42,307 nt of DNA from a bacterium (GCA_030649775.1 JAUSFR010000077.1:1-42307), one strand, 5' to 3'. Shown: positions 6,992 to 14,158, numbered from the stretch's first letter. A program made the numbers and translations. Notes: generated from the letters alone by a model not told the origin.

Positions 6992-6993
6992 AC

Positions 6994-7015
6994 CTCCCGC
7001 CGTTTCCGGCGGGAG
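6994..7015. other. Strong GC hairpin after the MazF-like gene
   Basis: CTCCCGCCG-TTTC-CGGCGGGAG, nine perfect base pairs. No U-run follows, so it is not a standard rho-independent terminator, although it may stabilise or end the upstream transcript. Confidence 0.6.
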
Positions 7016-7059
7016 TCGTGGGATAATCCCAAATAGAGTCACAGTTTATCAAAGTAAGG

Positions 7060-7065
7060 TATAAT
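7060..7065 (+). promoter_or_regulatory. -10 box of the transketolase C-subunit gene
   Basis: Perfect TATAAT seven bases before ATG 7073. The upstream in-frame ATG at 7064 overlaps the -10 box and cannot be in the transcript, so the start is 7073. Confidence 0.7.
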
Positions 7066-7072
7066 GTCAACC

Positions 7073-8077
7073 ATGCTTACTATATCTCAAAAACTCAACC
7101 CAAAACTTTGGGACAAAGACATAGAGCAAGCGCCAATTCGTAAGGGGTTTGGCGAGGGACTGCTTTCCGCGGGCGAAACGGATGAACGAGTGGTGGGACT
7201 CTGTGCCGACCTTACCGAATCTACCCAGATGCACCTTTTCAAAAATAAGTTTCCGAACCGTTTTATAGAAATGGGTGTGGCCGAACAGAATCTCGTGACC
7301 GTCGCCTCCGGTATGGCGGCTATGGGGAAAATCCCGTTTTGCACGTCCTACGCTATGTTTAGCCCGGGGAGGAATTGGGAGCAAATCCGCACCACCATTT
7401 GTTACAACGACCGTCCCGTAAAGATTGTGGGCAGTCACGCAGGAGTTTCCGTGGGTCCCGACGGAGGGACGCATCAGGCCGTTGAAGATTTGGCGATTAT
7501 GCGGGTACTCCCCAATATGTGCGTGCTCTCACCTTGTGATGCGATTGAAGCGAAGAAAGCGACCCTTGCGTGCGCCAAGACGAAAACTCCGACCTATATT
7601 CGGCTTGCGCGGGAGAAAACTCCGATTATTACCACTGTGGAAACGCCGTTTGAAATAGGGAAGGCACAAATATTCTATAAAACACCAATAACCAATAACC
7701 AATCACCAAAAAGAGTGGGGATTATTGCGACGGGGGGATTGCTGTACAAGGCGCTTGTCGCCGCGAAAGAGCTGGAAGAAGAGGGAATTGCGGTCACGGT
7801 ACTTAATCTTGCTACCATTAAACCGCTTGATGTAGAGGCTATCACCGAACTCGCAAGGGAGTGCGGAAAACTGGTTACGGTTGAGGAGCATCAAATCGCT
7901 GGAGGAATGGGCTCCGCGGTTGCCGAGGTTCTCGCTCGCACGACGCCTGTGCCTATGGAGTTTGTCGGTGTGAAGGATGTCTTCGGGCAATCGGGTTCAC
8001 CCGAACAGATTGTTGAACACTACGGTATGGGCGTTTCGCATATCAAACAGGCGGTGCAGAGGCTCATTCTCCGTTAA
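7073..8077 (+). CDS. Transketolase, C-terminal subunit
   Basis: The second half of the split transketolase, 334 residues. It contains the pyrimidine-binding domain (residues ~15-190, with RFIEMGVAEQNLVTVASGMA carrying the catalytic Glu that protonates the TPP pyrimidine) and the C-terminal transketolase_C domain (GGLLYKALVAAKELEEEGIAVTVLNLATIKPLD, VEEHQIAGGMGSAVAEVLA, FGQSGSPEQIVEHYGM). Paired with the N-subunit at 3933-4850 it should form a complete enzyme of the non-oxidative pentose phosphate pathway. Around residues 203-212 the frame carries ACCAATA-type word repeats (TPITNNQSPK), probably a repeat insertion in a surface loop between the two domains. A fragment of its 3' end is repeated after the stop codon. 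Confidence 0.95.
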   Translation: MLTISQKLNPKLWDKDIEQAPIRKGFGEGLLSAGETDERVVGLCADLTESTQMHLFKNKFPNRFIEMGVAEQNLVTVASGMAAMGKIPFCTSYAMFSPGRNWEQIRTTICYNDRPVKIVGSHAGVSVGPDGGTHQAVEDLAIMRVLPNMCVLSPCDAIEAKKATLACAKTKTPTYIRLAREKTPIITTVETPFEIGKAQIFYKTPITNNQSPKRVGIIATGGLLYKALVAAKELEEEGIAVTVLNLATIKPLDVEAITELARECGKLVTVEEHQIAGGMGSAVAEVLARTTPVPMEFVGVKDVFGQSGSPEQIVEHYGMGVSHIKQAVQRLILR

Positions 8078-8103
8078 ACAGGCATTTCGCATATCAAATA
8101 ACC
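8033..8103 (+). repeat. Short direct duplication at the 3' end of the transketolase C-subunit gene
   Basis: TTTCGCATATCAAACAGGCG near 8036-8055 recurs as TTTCGCATATCAAATAAC near 8085-8102, just after the stop codon. This is the same gene-end duplication pattern as at the other transketolase ends and marks the border next to the palindrome-bracketed TrpR-like gene. Confidence 0.6.
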
Positions 8104-8136
8104 TCCCACTTAACCTAAAAACAAATTATCAAGTAA

Positions 8137-8166
8137 TTACTATCTTACTACGTAGTAAGATAGTAA
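8137..8166. promoter_or_regulatory. 30-bp perfect palindrome upstream of the TrpR-like gene
   Basis: The half-site TTACTATCTTACTAC (8137-8151) is followed directly by its exact reverse complement (8152-8166). The right arm carries TAGTAA, a plausible -10 box, nine bases before the ATG at 8176, so a protein bound here would block the promoter. The inner 26 bp recur exactly at 8656-8681, after the gene. Confidence 0.8.
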
Positions 8167-8175
8167 ATCATCACC

Positions 8176-8646
8176 ATGGCGCGATTCAAACCGGAGCGTC
8201 TTTCAACAAAGGAAAAATATGGACTTCTCAAAGAGTTCTGGACAACGCTGGCGCTTTTGGAGGATGTTGAGCAAATACAGAACTTTCTGAAGGATTTATT
8301 GAGCGAAACCGAGGCCGTAATGCTTGCACGCCGCCTGAAGATCGCAAAGCTCATCTATCAAGGTAAGAGTTACGAAGCCATCGAGAAACTTATGCACGCT
8401 TCGCCAACGACGATTGCCTCAGTCCATTCATGGCTTGATGGGGGGTTTGGTGGGTATCTTCAAGGTATCCAAAAGTTAAGAGAGGAGCTGGGACGGCAAG
8501 CGGTGCTTCAGGAGAAAAAGGAACAGTCTCTTGACCCACTTTCTTTGGAGGGCCTAAAAAAGCGATATCCGCTGCATTTTTTACTTTTCAATACCGCAGA
8601 TGAGATGAAATATAGAGCTCCCAAAAGGTTGCGAAAGAAGCACTAA
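8176..8646 (+). CDS. TrpR/YerC-family DNA-binding regulator
   Basis: A 156-residue protein. The Trp-repressor-type domain spans about residues 12-105: LLKEFWTTLALLEDVEQIQNF, LKDLLSETEAVMLARRLKIAKLIYQGKSYEAIEKLMHASPTTIASVHSWL, ending in GGFGGYLQGI. This matches the YerC/YecD branch (TIGR02531) more than true TrpR. The C-terminal ~50 residues are basic and not recognised (LKKRYPLHFLLFNTADEMKYRAPKRLRKKH). It is probably a dimeric repressor. The gene is bracketed by identical perfect palindromes (8137-8166 and 8656-8681), the first overlapping its promoter, so autorepression is likely. The ligand, if any, is unknown. Confidence 0.88.
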   Translation: MARFKPERLSTKEKYGLLKEFWTTLALLEDVEQIQNFLKDLLSETEAVMLARRLKIAKLIYQGKSYEAIEKLMHASPTTIASVHSWLDGGFGGYLQGIQKLREELGRQAVLQEKKEQSLDPLSLEGLKKRYPLHFLLFNTADEMKYRAPKRLRKKH

Positions 8647-8655
8647 TATTACCCC

Positions 8656-8681
8656 ACTATCTTACTACGTAGTAAGATAGT
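8656..8681. repeat. 26-bp perfect palindrome downstream of the TrpR-like gene
   Basis: ACTATCTTACTAC (8656-8668) followed by its exact reverse complement (8669-8681), identical to the core of the upstream palindrome, nine bases after the stop codon. There is no U-run. Confidence 0.8.
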
Positions 8682-8826
8682 ACTGTGCGAACGTGAATTC
8701 TGCGTAGCTAAAACATAGCTACGGCGAGGACGAGACCACTCGGTTTGGGGCATTATGGGATGACGGTGGGAGATATCAAAAAAGCGGTCCTCGCCGTGCT
8801 CAAACGTTCACACATCGCGTGAGAGC
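8682..8826. other. Intergenic region with nested inverted repeats
   Basis: CGTAGCT (8703-8709) pairs with AGCTACG (8717-8723), and ACGGCGAGGAC (8721-8731) pairs perfectly with GTCCTCGCCGT (8787-8797) over a 55-nt loop. A 20-codon frame (8760-8822, MTVGDIKKAVLAVLKRSHIA) lies across the loop and right arm. It may be a real micro-ORF or a gene fragment; there is not enough evidence to call it. Confidence 0.5.
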
Positions 8827-9831
8827 TTACTCGATCTTTTTTGGTGTGTAATCCTCTGGAGCGGAGGCGAGATAGGTCTCAAGTAGAGAGCGAGTGAGGA
8901 GTCCTTTCTGCGCTCCGATTTGTTGCACGACGTACGCGGAGTTCACCGGTGCCCACCTAAGCGCTTCCAGTACCGGTTTCCCAAGAATAATGGCGGAGGT
9001 GAAGGTTGAGGCGAAGGCGTCGCCCGCTCCGGTTCGGCTTATTGGTGGTTTAGGGTCGGGGTAGATGGGCTGGAACCAGCAGTCGCCGATTGCGGTATCG
9101 TAGGCGTAGGCACCCTTGGGGCCATCCGTGATGCAAACGGTTTTTGGGCCGAGGGCGCTTAACCCGTGAAGCAGTTTCTTGATGTCGGTTTCTTCGGTTT
9201 CCAAGATGCGTCGTGATTCCTCAAGGTTGCAGAAGAAGAGGGTGGAACGCGCATAGAGCTTTTTGAGTTTTTCTTTGCCCAATTTCATTTGGAAGGTGCC
9301 CGGCTGGAAGGAGAGTTGTACCTCTGGATGCGCCTCAAGATAGCTCGCGAGTTCCTCGTGATAGGGTTCGGAATTACCGCCAAGAGAAGAAAGATATATC
9401 CATTTTGGCGCTGGTGCGATAGTCGGAAGCTTGTACGGATATTCCTCGTGCTTCACAAGGATGGTGCGTTCGTCTTCAAACCACAAGACATAGTGATAGT
9501 TGGTCTTCGCGCCCTTGTGGGTTGTCACCAAATGGGTATCCACCTGTTCCGTGCGGAGCGTTTCCATACACTCGCGTCCATTTTCGTCATCACCTATGTC
9601 GGCTACGAGTCCCGACGAGAGGCCAAGCCGTGCCGCGGAAACACTGGCGTTCGGGGAATTACCCACAGCCCGCACCACTTCCACGAATTCGTAGGGAATC
9701 TTGTCCGCGAAACGCATAGAAAGCGTGCAGTTCACTTTGTCGATATCACACGAAACACTGGCCTCTTTGAGCCGAATGAACGCGTCGGTGGTAATATCGC
9801 CGATGGCGAGGAAATCAAGTTGGTTTTTCAT
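8827..9831 (-). CDS. PfkB-family carbohydrate kinase
   Basis: A 334-residue ribokinase-fold enzyme that phosphorylates a sugar or nucleoside with ATP. The signature RTGAGDAFASTFTSAI (about residues 266-281) contains the anion hole and the catalytic Asp of GAGD. The first PfkB signature is represented by VRAVGNSPNASVSAARLGLSSGLVADIGDDENG. GPKGAYAYD near residue 220 is also typical. The substrate cannot be told from sequence; an adenosine, fructose or ribose kinase would all fit. The gene is monocistronic on the minus strand. Its ATG lies seven bases after TATAAT (minus strand, 9839-9844), another leaderless promoter. It converges on the TrpR-like cassette and diverges from the small gene at 9926. 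Confidence 0.9.
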   Translation of the reverse strand: MKNQLDFLAIGDITTDAFIRLKEASVSCDIDKVNCTLSMRFADKIPYEFVEVVRAVGNSPNASVSAARLGLSSGLVADIGDDENGRECMETLRTEQVDTHLVTTHKGAKTNYHYVLWFEDERTILVKHEEYPYKLPTIAPAPKWIYLSSLGGNSEPYHEELASYLEAHPEVQLSFQPGTFQMKLGKEKLKKLYARSTLFFCNLEESRRILETEETDIKKLLHGLSALGPKTVCITDGPKGAYAYDTAIGDCWFQPIYPDPKPPISRTGAGDAFASTFTSAIILGKPVLEALRWAPVNSAYVVQQIGAQKGLLTRSLLETYLASAPEDYTPKKIE

Positions 9832-9838
9832 GCTGATG

Positions 9839-9844
9839 ATTATA
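9839..9844 (-). promoter_or_regulatory. -10 box of the PfkB kinase gene
   Basis: TATAAT on the minus strand, seven bases before the start codon at 9831. Confidence 0.65.
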
Positions 9845-9910
9845 GCACATTCGGTTTTTCTCTTAGCAGTACTTTGTGCTATGCTCTTACAAACTCACCA
9901 TACAAATACG

Positions 9911-9920
9911 AAAGGAGGTG
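9911..9920 (+). promoter_or_regulatory. Consensus Shine-Dalgarno of the 54-residue gene
   Basis: AAAGGAGGTG, followed by AT, is complementary to a full anti-Shine-Dalgarno core and lies five bases before ATG 9926. It is by far the strongest ribosome-binding site in the window; most other genes here lack one. A possible -10 box (TATGCT, 9879-9884) is upstream. Confidence 0.7.
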
Positions 9921-9925
9921 ATGGT

Positions 9926-10090
9926 ATGTTCTTAATTATAATGGAAGACATTCCGCAGCCACCTGCGGAGTTCCCACCCGGGGTCTATGTCCCGGTCCTG
10001 GTCATTGGCCTTTGTTTCGCCGTTATCTACGTTGCTCGAGCCATTTCCGGCAGAAAAGAAGAGCGGGATGCCTGTGAAGAAGAAGAGTAA
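9926..10090 (+). CDS. Small single-pass membrane protein (54 aa)
   Basis: The frame from ATG 9926 gives a short peptide with a proline-rich outer part (IPQPPAEFPPGVYVP), one transmembrane helix (VLVIGLCFAVIYVARAI) and an acidic cytoplasmic tail (KEERDACEEEE). A consensus Shine-Dalgarno immediately upstream and a rho-independent terminator seven bases downstream argue strongly for a real, well-translated one-gene unit. No family recognised. The in-frame extension back to 9701 runs antisense to the kinase gene and is not used. Confidence 0.8.
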   Translation: MFLIIMEDIPQPPAEFPPGVYVPVLVIGLCFAVIYVARAISGRKEERDACEEEE

Positions 10091-10096
10091 CCATTG

Positions 10097-10131
10097 GCGC
10101 ACGTCTATTGGGGATGTGCGCTATTTTTTAT
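10097..10131 (+). terminator. Rho-independent terminator after the 54-aa gene
   Basis: GCGCAC (10097-10102) pairs with GTGCGC (10116-10121), followed by TATTTTTTAT. Confidence 0.8.
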
Positions 10132-10150
10132 AGAGGGTGAGGTGTTGTAT

Positions 10151-10184
10151 CAAAAAAAGTCGGGTGTCCAAAATGGGACACCCG
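10151..10184 (-). terminator. Rho-independent terminator for the minus-strand gene at 10207
   Basis: On the minus strand CGGGTGTCC pairs with GGACACCCG across a short loop and is followed, two bases later, by a run of seven T. Confidence 0.85.
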
Positions 10185-10206
10185 AAATCAAAGAACGGAG
10201 AAGACA

Positions 10207-10740
10207 CTAGCCGTGAATCAACAAGGAAGACATATTCGCGCGGATATGGTCGAATCCCTTGTAGGCGAGGTTGAGGAGCCAAGTGCGCTGTGGAAAGAGG
10301 TGTGGCAGGCTTTCCTCGCTGAATTCTGGCAAAAGGTAAAGCGTATCGCTCACTTCCTGCGCATAGAGTCCCCGTGCGTTTTCCCACGGTACGACCAAGT
10401 TATAACTCCAAATGTCTTCATCCTGCAGTGCAAAACATCGGTCGGGAACAACCGCCCGCGAAAATACGTCCGGTACTTTGGTTTTGAAGATAGTCTGAAG
10501 CCAGTAGCGGATGAGCCGGTGCGCGTCCCATGGGTTGTTTTTGATATCTTGGTGTAAGGGGAGAAGTTCAACCTGGTTTTCCCACTGTCTTTCCGCATAC
10601 CGTTTTACAGCTTCAGGTTTCGCTCGAAAGCAGATATGGAGGTCTTTTGATTGACCCGGAAAGTTTCGGCCGAAGCAGTAAAGAAGGAAAAACGCATTTC
10701 CGCCTTTACCGAATAGGGTAGTTACATTGATAGTGCTCAT
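10207..10740 (-). CDS. Conserved-looking hypothetical protein (177 aa)
   Basis: A soluble protein without signal peptide or membrane segment. Notable regions are an N-terminal Gly-rich strand (TTLFGKGGNAFFLLYCFGRNFPG), a segment rich in Trp, Tyr and Arg (RYAERQWENQVELLP, WDAHRLIRYWLQTIF) and a C-terminal leucine-rich part. I recognise no family. The ATG at 10740 (MSTINVTT) is chosen because AGGAAAGG lies about nine bases upstream; the longer frame would need a TTG at 10764. Its own terminator follows at 10151-10184, so it is a monocistronic unit of the same style as the minus-strand genes at 14270, 25039 and 39500. Confidence 0.75.
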   Translation of the reverse strand: MSTINVTTLFGKGGNAFFLLYCFGRNFPGQSKDLHICFRAKPEAVKRYAERQWENQVELLPLHQDIKNNPWDAHRLIRYWLQTIFKTKVPDVFSRAVVPDRCFALQDEDIWSYNLVVPWENARGLYAQEVSDTLYLLPEFSEESLPHLFPQRTWLLNLAYKGFDHIRANMSSLLIHG

Positions 10741-10805
10741 TTTCAAATTTCCTTTCCTCGCCAAACTAACATGGAGAGTGGCTTTTTACAATGACGTTCC
10801 TGTTA

Positions 10806-10811
10806 TATACT
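10806..10811 (+). promoter_or_regulatory. -10 box of the hydroxyacid dehydrogenase gene
   Basis: TATACT, six bases before ATG 10818. It decides the start against the in-frame ATG at 10791, which lies upstream of the promoter. Confidence 0.65.
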
Positions 10812-10817
10812 AATGGT

Positions 10818-11783
10818 ATGACAACAATCTACGTTACCCGAAAGATTCCCGATGCGGGACTCGCACCGCTCAAAGAGAAGGGCTTTGAGCTTGATATTAG
10901 CTCCAAAGACCGTCCGCTTACGAAACGCGAACTTCTGAAGGCGCTCAAGAAGAAACCGTATGACGGAGTGCTTTCGCTCCTTACGGACACGATTGACGGA
11001 GAAGTGTTTGACGCGGTGCCGAGTGCGAAGATTTTCGCGAACTATGCCGTCGGCTTTAACAATGTAAATATAGAGGAGGCGAAAAAGAGGGGGATTACCA
11101 TCACGAACACCCCGGGTGCGCTCACCGAGGCGGTCGCGGAGCACACCATTGCGCTTATGTTCGCGGTGGTGAAGCGTGTTGTGGAGGGCGACACCTACCT
11201 TCGCAGAGGGAAATACAAAGGCTGGGGCCCCGAACTTTTTCTTGGTGAAGAACTGCAGGGGAAGGTACTCGGTATCCTCGGCGCGGGACGCATAGGGAGC
11301 CGTGTCGCCGAAATCGCGGGCAAGGGTTTGGGGATGTCTGTCATCTACTACGATATCAAAAAGAGCGAAGAGTTTGAGAAGGCCACAGGAGGAACGTTTA
11401 AGGCGACCCCCGGGGAAGTCCTCAAAGAGGCTGACGTGGTATCCATTCACGTTCCACTTCTTCCGACCACGATGCACCTTATGAATACGGAGCGCCTCGC
11501 GATGATGAAAAAGACCGCCTATTTGCTGAACACTTCCCGCGGTCCCGTGATAGACGAGAATGCGCTTGTGGAGGCTTTGAAGCAGGGCGTCATCCGCGGG
11601 GCGGGACTGGATGTTTTTGAAAATGAACCTAAACTGGCGAAAGGGCTAGCCAAACTCCCGAATATTGTCATCACCCCGCACACCGCTTCCGCGACCCGCT
11701 CCGCTCGCGACGGTATGGCAAAGCTCGTGGCCGAAAACCTCATTGCCTTTTTTGATGGTCGAGTTCCGCCGAACAAAATCTAG
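10818..11783 (+). CDS. D-2-hydroxyacid dehydrogenase (glyoxylate/hydroxypyruvate reductase type)
   Basis: A 321-residue NAD(P)-dependent enzyme that reduces 2-oxoacids such as glyoxylate or hydroxypyruvate to D-2-hydroxyacids. The cofactor motif LGAGRIGSRVAEI begins at residue 154. The catalytic triad of the family is visible: Arg241 in NTSRGPVIDE, Glu270 in DVFENEP and His288 in TPHTASAT. The N-terminal substrate half ends in NYAVGFNNVN, typical of the GyaR/GRHPR branch; D-lactate or phosphoglycerate dehydrogenase activity is less likely. The stop codon TAG is part of the left arm of the CTAGGC-word repeat at 11780-11876. Confidence 0.93.
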   Translation: MTTIYVTRKIPDAGLAPLKEKGFELDISSKDRPLTKRELLKALKKKPYDGVLSLLTDTIDGEVFDAVPSAKIFANYAVGFNNVNIEEAKKRGITITNTPGALTEAVAEHTIALMFAVVKRVVEGDTYLRRGKYKGWGPELFLGEELQGKVLGILGAGRIGSRVAEIAGKGLGMSVIYYDIKKSEEFEKATGGTFKATPGEVLKEADVVSIHVPLLPTTMHLMNTERLAMMKKTAYLLNTSRGPVIDENALVEALKQGVIRGAGLDVFENEPKLAKGLAKLPNIVITPHTASATRSARDGMAKLVAENLIAFFDGRVPPNKI

Positions 11784-11876
11784 GCACTAGGAAGTCAGGC
11801 CCTAGGCTCTAGGGAAGGAATGGCAATTTCGTTCTTTACTTTTTTCCTAGTGCCTAGAGCCTATCGCCTAGAGCCT
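11780..11876. repeat. Word-type inverted repeat (TAGGC/CTAG word) before rplY
   Basis: Left arm 11780-11816 (CTAGGCACTAGG and CCCTAGGCTCTAGG words) and right arm 11846-11876 (CCTAGTGCCTAGAGCC and CGCCTAGAGCC). Same word as at 2601-2674 and 15079-15145. A different single-arm word tract (AGCTATAAGCTATCAGCT) follows at 11928-11958. Confidence 0.75.
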
Positions 11877-11887
11877 TTTGTGCTTGG

Positions 11888-11916
11888 TTGCATTTTTAGG
11901 CCTTTTTTGCTACTGT
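11888..11916 (+). promoter_or_regulatory. Promoter upstream of rplY
   Basis: TTGCAT at 11888-11893, a 17-nt spacer and TACTGT at 11911-11916. The predicted leader of about 40 nt consists largely of AGCT-word repeats (11928-11958), so this gene, unlike its neighbours, would have a leader. Confidence 0.45.
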
Positions 11917-11965
11917 CTTGTCCTAACCTATCAGCTAAAAGCTATAAGCTATCAGCTGTATTTTT

Positions 11966-12661
11966 ATGGCCATCAGCCTTCAATTTGAAAAGCGGGACCC
12001 GAAAGTGGCCCCCAATACGCTTCGAAACGCGGGGAAAATACCGGCGGTCTTTTATGGTAAGAAACAAGCGTCTACCTCCATCACGCTTTCTGCGCATGAT
12101 TTCGAAAAGGTATGGAAGAAGGCGGGTGAGAACACCATCGTGAGTCTCCAGAACGGCACCGAAGAAGTCCAGGCGCTCATTAATGACGTGGACAAGCATC
12201 CGGTTACCGGAGTGGCACGCCACGCCGACTTTTACGTCTTTGAAAAAGGACAGAAGCTCAAGATTAAAGTGCCGATTGAATTTAAAGGAGTTTCCCCGGC
12301 GGTCAAAGACCTCGGTGGGGTACTGGTCAAAGTGGTACACAACCTTGAAATTGAAGCCGAGCCGAAGAACCTCCCGCAGAAGCTTGAAATTGATATTTCT
12401 CCTCTTGTCGCGTTTGACAGTGTTATTACCGCGAAAGAAATTATTCTCCCCGAGGGAGTTACTCTTGTTATTTCTCCCGACGACGTCATTGCTTCGGTCT
12501 ACGAACCGAAGGAAGAAGTGGTGGAAGAAGTGCCGGTTGACCTCTCGACAATTGAAGTAATGAAGAAAGGCAAAGAAGAGGTTCCGGGTGAAGAAGGCAC
12601 TGCTCCGGCCGAAGGAGGTGCTCCTGCGAAAAAGGAGGAAAAGAAAGAAGCAAAGAAGTAA
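11966..12661 (+). CDS. rplY: Large ribosomal subunit protein bL25 (CTC/TL5 type)
   Basis: 5S rRNA-binding ribosomal protein, 231 residues. The N-terminal L25 domain (about 1-92) shows RNAGKIPAVFYGKK, the FEKVWKKAGENTIVSL segment and HPVTGVARHADFY. The C-terminal TL5/CTC beta domain follows (VPIEFKGVSPAVKDLGGVLVKVVHNLEIEAEPKNLP, ITAKEIILPEGVTL). The last ~40 residues are a low-complexity Glu/Lys/Ala tail (GKEEVPGEEGTAPAEGGAPAKK), common in CPR ribosomal proteins and seen again in bS16 here. A small hairpin and a REP-like palindrome come directly after the stop. Confidence 0.95.
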   Translation: MAISLQFEKRDPKVAPNTLRNAGKIPAVFYGKKQASTSITLSAHDFEKVWKKAGENTIVSLQNGTEEVQALINDVDKHPVTGVARHADFYVFEKGQKLKIKVPIEFKGVSPAVKDLGGVLVKVVHNLEIEAEPKNLPQKLEIDISPLVAFDSVITAKEIILPEGVTLVISPDDVIASVYEPKEEVVEEVPVDLSTIEVMKKGKEEVPGEEGTAPAEGGAPAKKEEKKEAKK

Positions 12662-12702
12662 TCTTGATTCTTATCAAGATTATCCCGCACTTGATGCGGG
12701 AT
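12660..12702. repeat. Hairpin plus REP-like palindrome after rplY
   Basis: AATCTTGAT-TCTT-ATCAAGATT (12660-12681) overlaps the stop codon. It is followed by ATCCCGCA-CTTGA-TGCGGGAT (12682-12702). The second unit is identical to 38681-38701 after smc, and the type is widespread in bacteria. Confidence 0.8.
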
Positions 12703-12740
12703 CCAGAAGGAACCTTCACACCATACAAAAACAGTCGTTC

Positions 12741-12766
12741 ACAAGACGGGGAGACCCGTCTTTTGT
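12741..12766 (+). terminator. Rho-independent terminator upstream of the lytic transglycosylase gene
   Basis: AAGACGGG-GAGA-CCCGTCTT followed by TTTGTG. It ends the rplY transcript. Confidence 0.75.
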
Positions 12767-12783
12767 GTTACCATTAGGAAACT

Positions 12784-14139
12784 ATGAAAGCGTCAGCTTT
12801 GCTTTTTTGCGTAGGTATACTCGGCATAGCCGTCGTGGTATTCGTCGTACCTCACCTTGCGCGCGCGCAAAGTGAAGGTGCGGTTGCGAAACGACAAGCT
12901 GAACTTCAAGCCGAACTTGAAGCGACACAAAAGGATATCGCCTACTGGGCGACCATTCTCGCGTCCAAGGAAAAAGAGACGGTCTCCATTTCCCGTGATA
13001 TTGCTATTCTCAACGCGAAGATTGCGGAGGCGAAAGCAACGATTAAGGCAAAGAACATCATCATTCAACAATTGGGAAAGGATATCGGAGAAAAAACGGC
13101 GGTTATCACCTCCCTCAATCAGAAGTTGGAGAAACAAAAAGATTCACTTTCCGGACTTATACGCAAAGCAAATACCATTGAGGCGTATTCGGTTGCCGAG
13201 TTCGCGCTGAGCGGACAAAATTTATCCGGCTTTTTGGGCGACCTTGATGCTATAAGGGCCGTGGAGGGGGCGCTAAAAACCTCGTTTGAGGACATTCGAG
13301 CGACGCGCACCGAGACCGAGACGGTGAAAGAAGCGCTCAACAAACGTCAATCCGCCGAGACCGACGCACGGAAAGCGATAGAAGCGGAACAAAGGCAAAT
13401 CCAAAAGAGTGAAGCCAAGAAGAAAGAACTGCTCGCTATCAGTAAGACCGAGGAGAAAACGTATAAAGGAATCTTGAGTGAACGAGAAAAGAGAGCCGCG
13501 CAAATACGCTCCGCGCTTTTCGCGCTCCGTGACAGTGCGGCAATACCATTCGGCACGGCATACGGATACGCGCTGGAGGTGCAAAAAAAGACAGGGGTGC
13601 GTCCCGCGTTTTTGCTCGCGATACTGACGCAGGAAACCAATCTTGGCGAAAATGTGGGGCAGTGCCTCGTCACCAATTTCACGACCGGAGGCGGGGTGGG
13701 TAAAAATACCGGCACGGCATTCACCACGATTATGAAGCCAGGACGAGACCTCGCGCCGTTTCTCCGTCTCGCAGAGCGTCTCGGTTTTGACCCAAAGCAG
13801 AAACCCGTGTCCTGTCCGCAGAAAGGTGGTTACGGCGGTGCGATGGGGCCGTCACAATTTATCCCGTCAACATGGGTTTCGTTTGAGAAAAGAATTGCCT
13901 CGGCATCGGGGGTGTCCACTCCCGACCCGTGGATTCCGCGCGACGCCTTTTTCGCGTCGGGGATTTATCTTTCGGACCTCGGCGCGGACGCGGGTGGGTA
14001 TTCCGCCGAGTCCACCGCGGCAGCCAAATATTACGCAGGGAGCGCGTGGAAAACCAAGGGGAAGACCTACGCGGGGAATGTGATGTCACACGCGACAAAC
14101 ATACAGGAAAATATGATTGACCCGTTGCAGAATTTGTAG
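12784..14139 (+). CDS. Exported coiled-coil lytic transglycosylase
   Basis: A 451-residue protein predicted to be exported and to cut peptidoglycan. Residues 1-29 form a signal peptide (hydrophobic LLFCVGILGIAVVVFVV, then ARA before the mature start). Residues ~30-245 are a long coiled coil like the N-terminal parts of EnvC/CwlO proteins. The C-terminal domain (~255-451) is an SLT-type fold: AILTQETNLGENVGQC carries the likely catalytic Glu284, GGYGGAMGPSQFIPSTW is the GAMG-containing motif, and STAAAKYYAGSAW follows. The enzyme may work in cell separation. Two hairpins follow the stop (14159-14174 and 14180-14215). The class of enzyme is well supported. Confidence 0.88.
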   Translation: MKASALLFCVGILGIAVVVFVVPHLARAQSEGAVAKRQAELQAELEATQKDIAYWATILASKEKETVSISRDIAILNAKIAEAKATIKAKNIIIQQLGKDIGEKTAVITSLNQKLEKQKDSLSGLIRKANTIEAYSVAEFALSGQNLSGFLGDLDAIRAVEGALKTSFEDIRATRTETETVKEALNKRQSAETDARKAIEAEQRQIQKSEAKKKELLAISKTEEKTYKGILSEREKRAAQIRSALFALRDSAAIPFGTAYGYALEVQKKTGVRPAFLLAILTQETNLGENVGQCLVTNFTTGGGVGKNTGTAFTTIMKPGRDLAPFLRLAERLGFDPKQKPVSCPQKGGYGGAMGPSQFIPSTWVSFEKRIASASGVSTPDPWIPRDAFFASGIYLSDLGADAGGYSAESTAAAKYYAGSAWKTKGKTYAGNVMSHATNIQENMIDPLQNL

Positions 14140-14158
14140 ACCGACGGCACATATGGGC

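Noticed and set aside
8760..8822. 20-codon micro-ORF before the PfkB gene
   Set aside because: No ribosome-binding site or promoter at the right distance and no recognisable product. It is described only within the intergenic entry.
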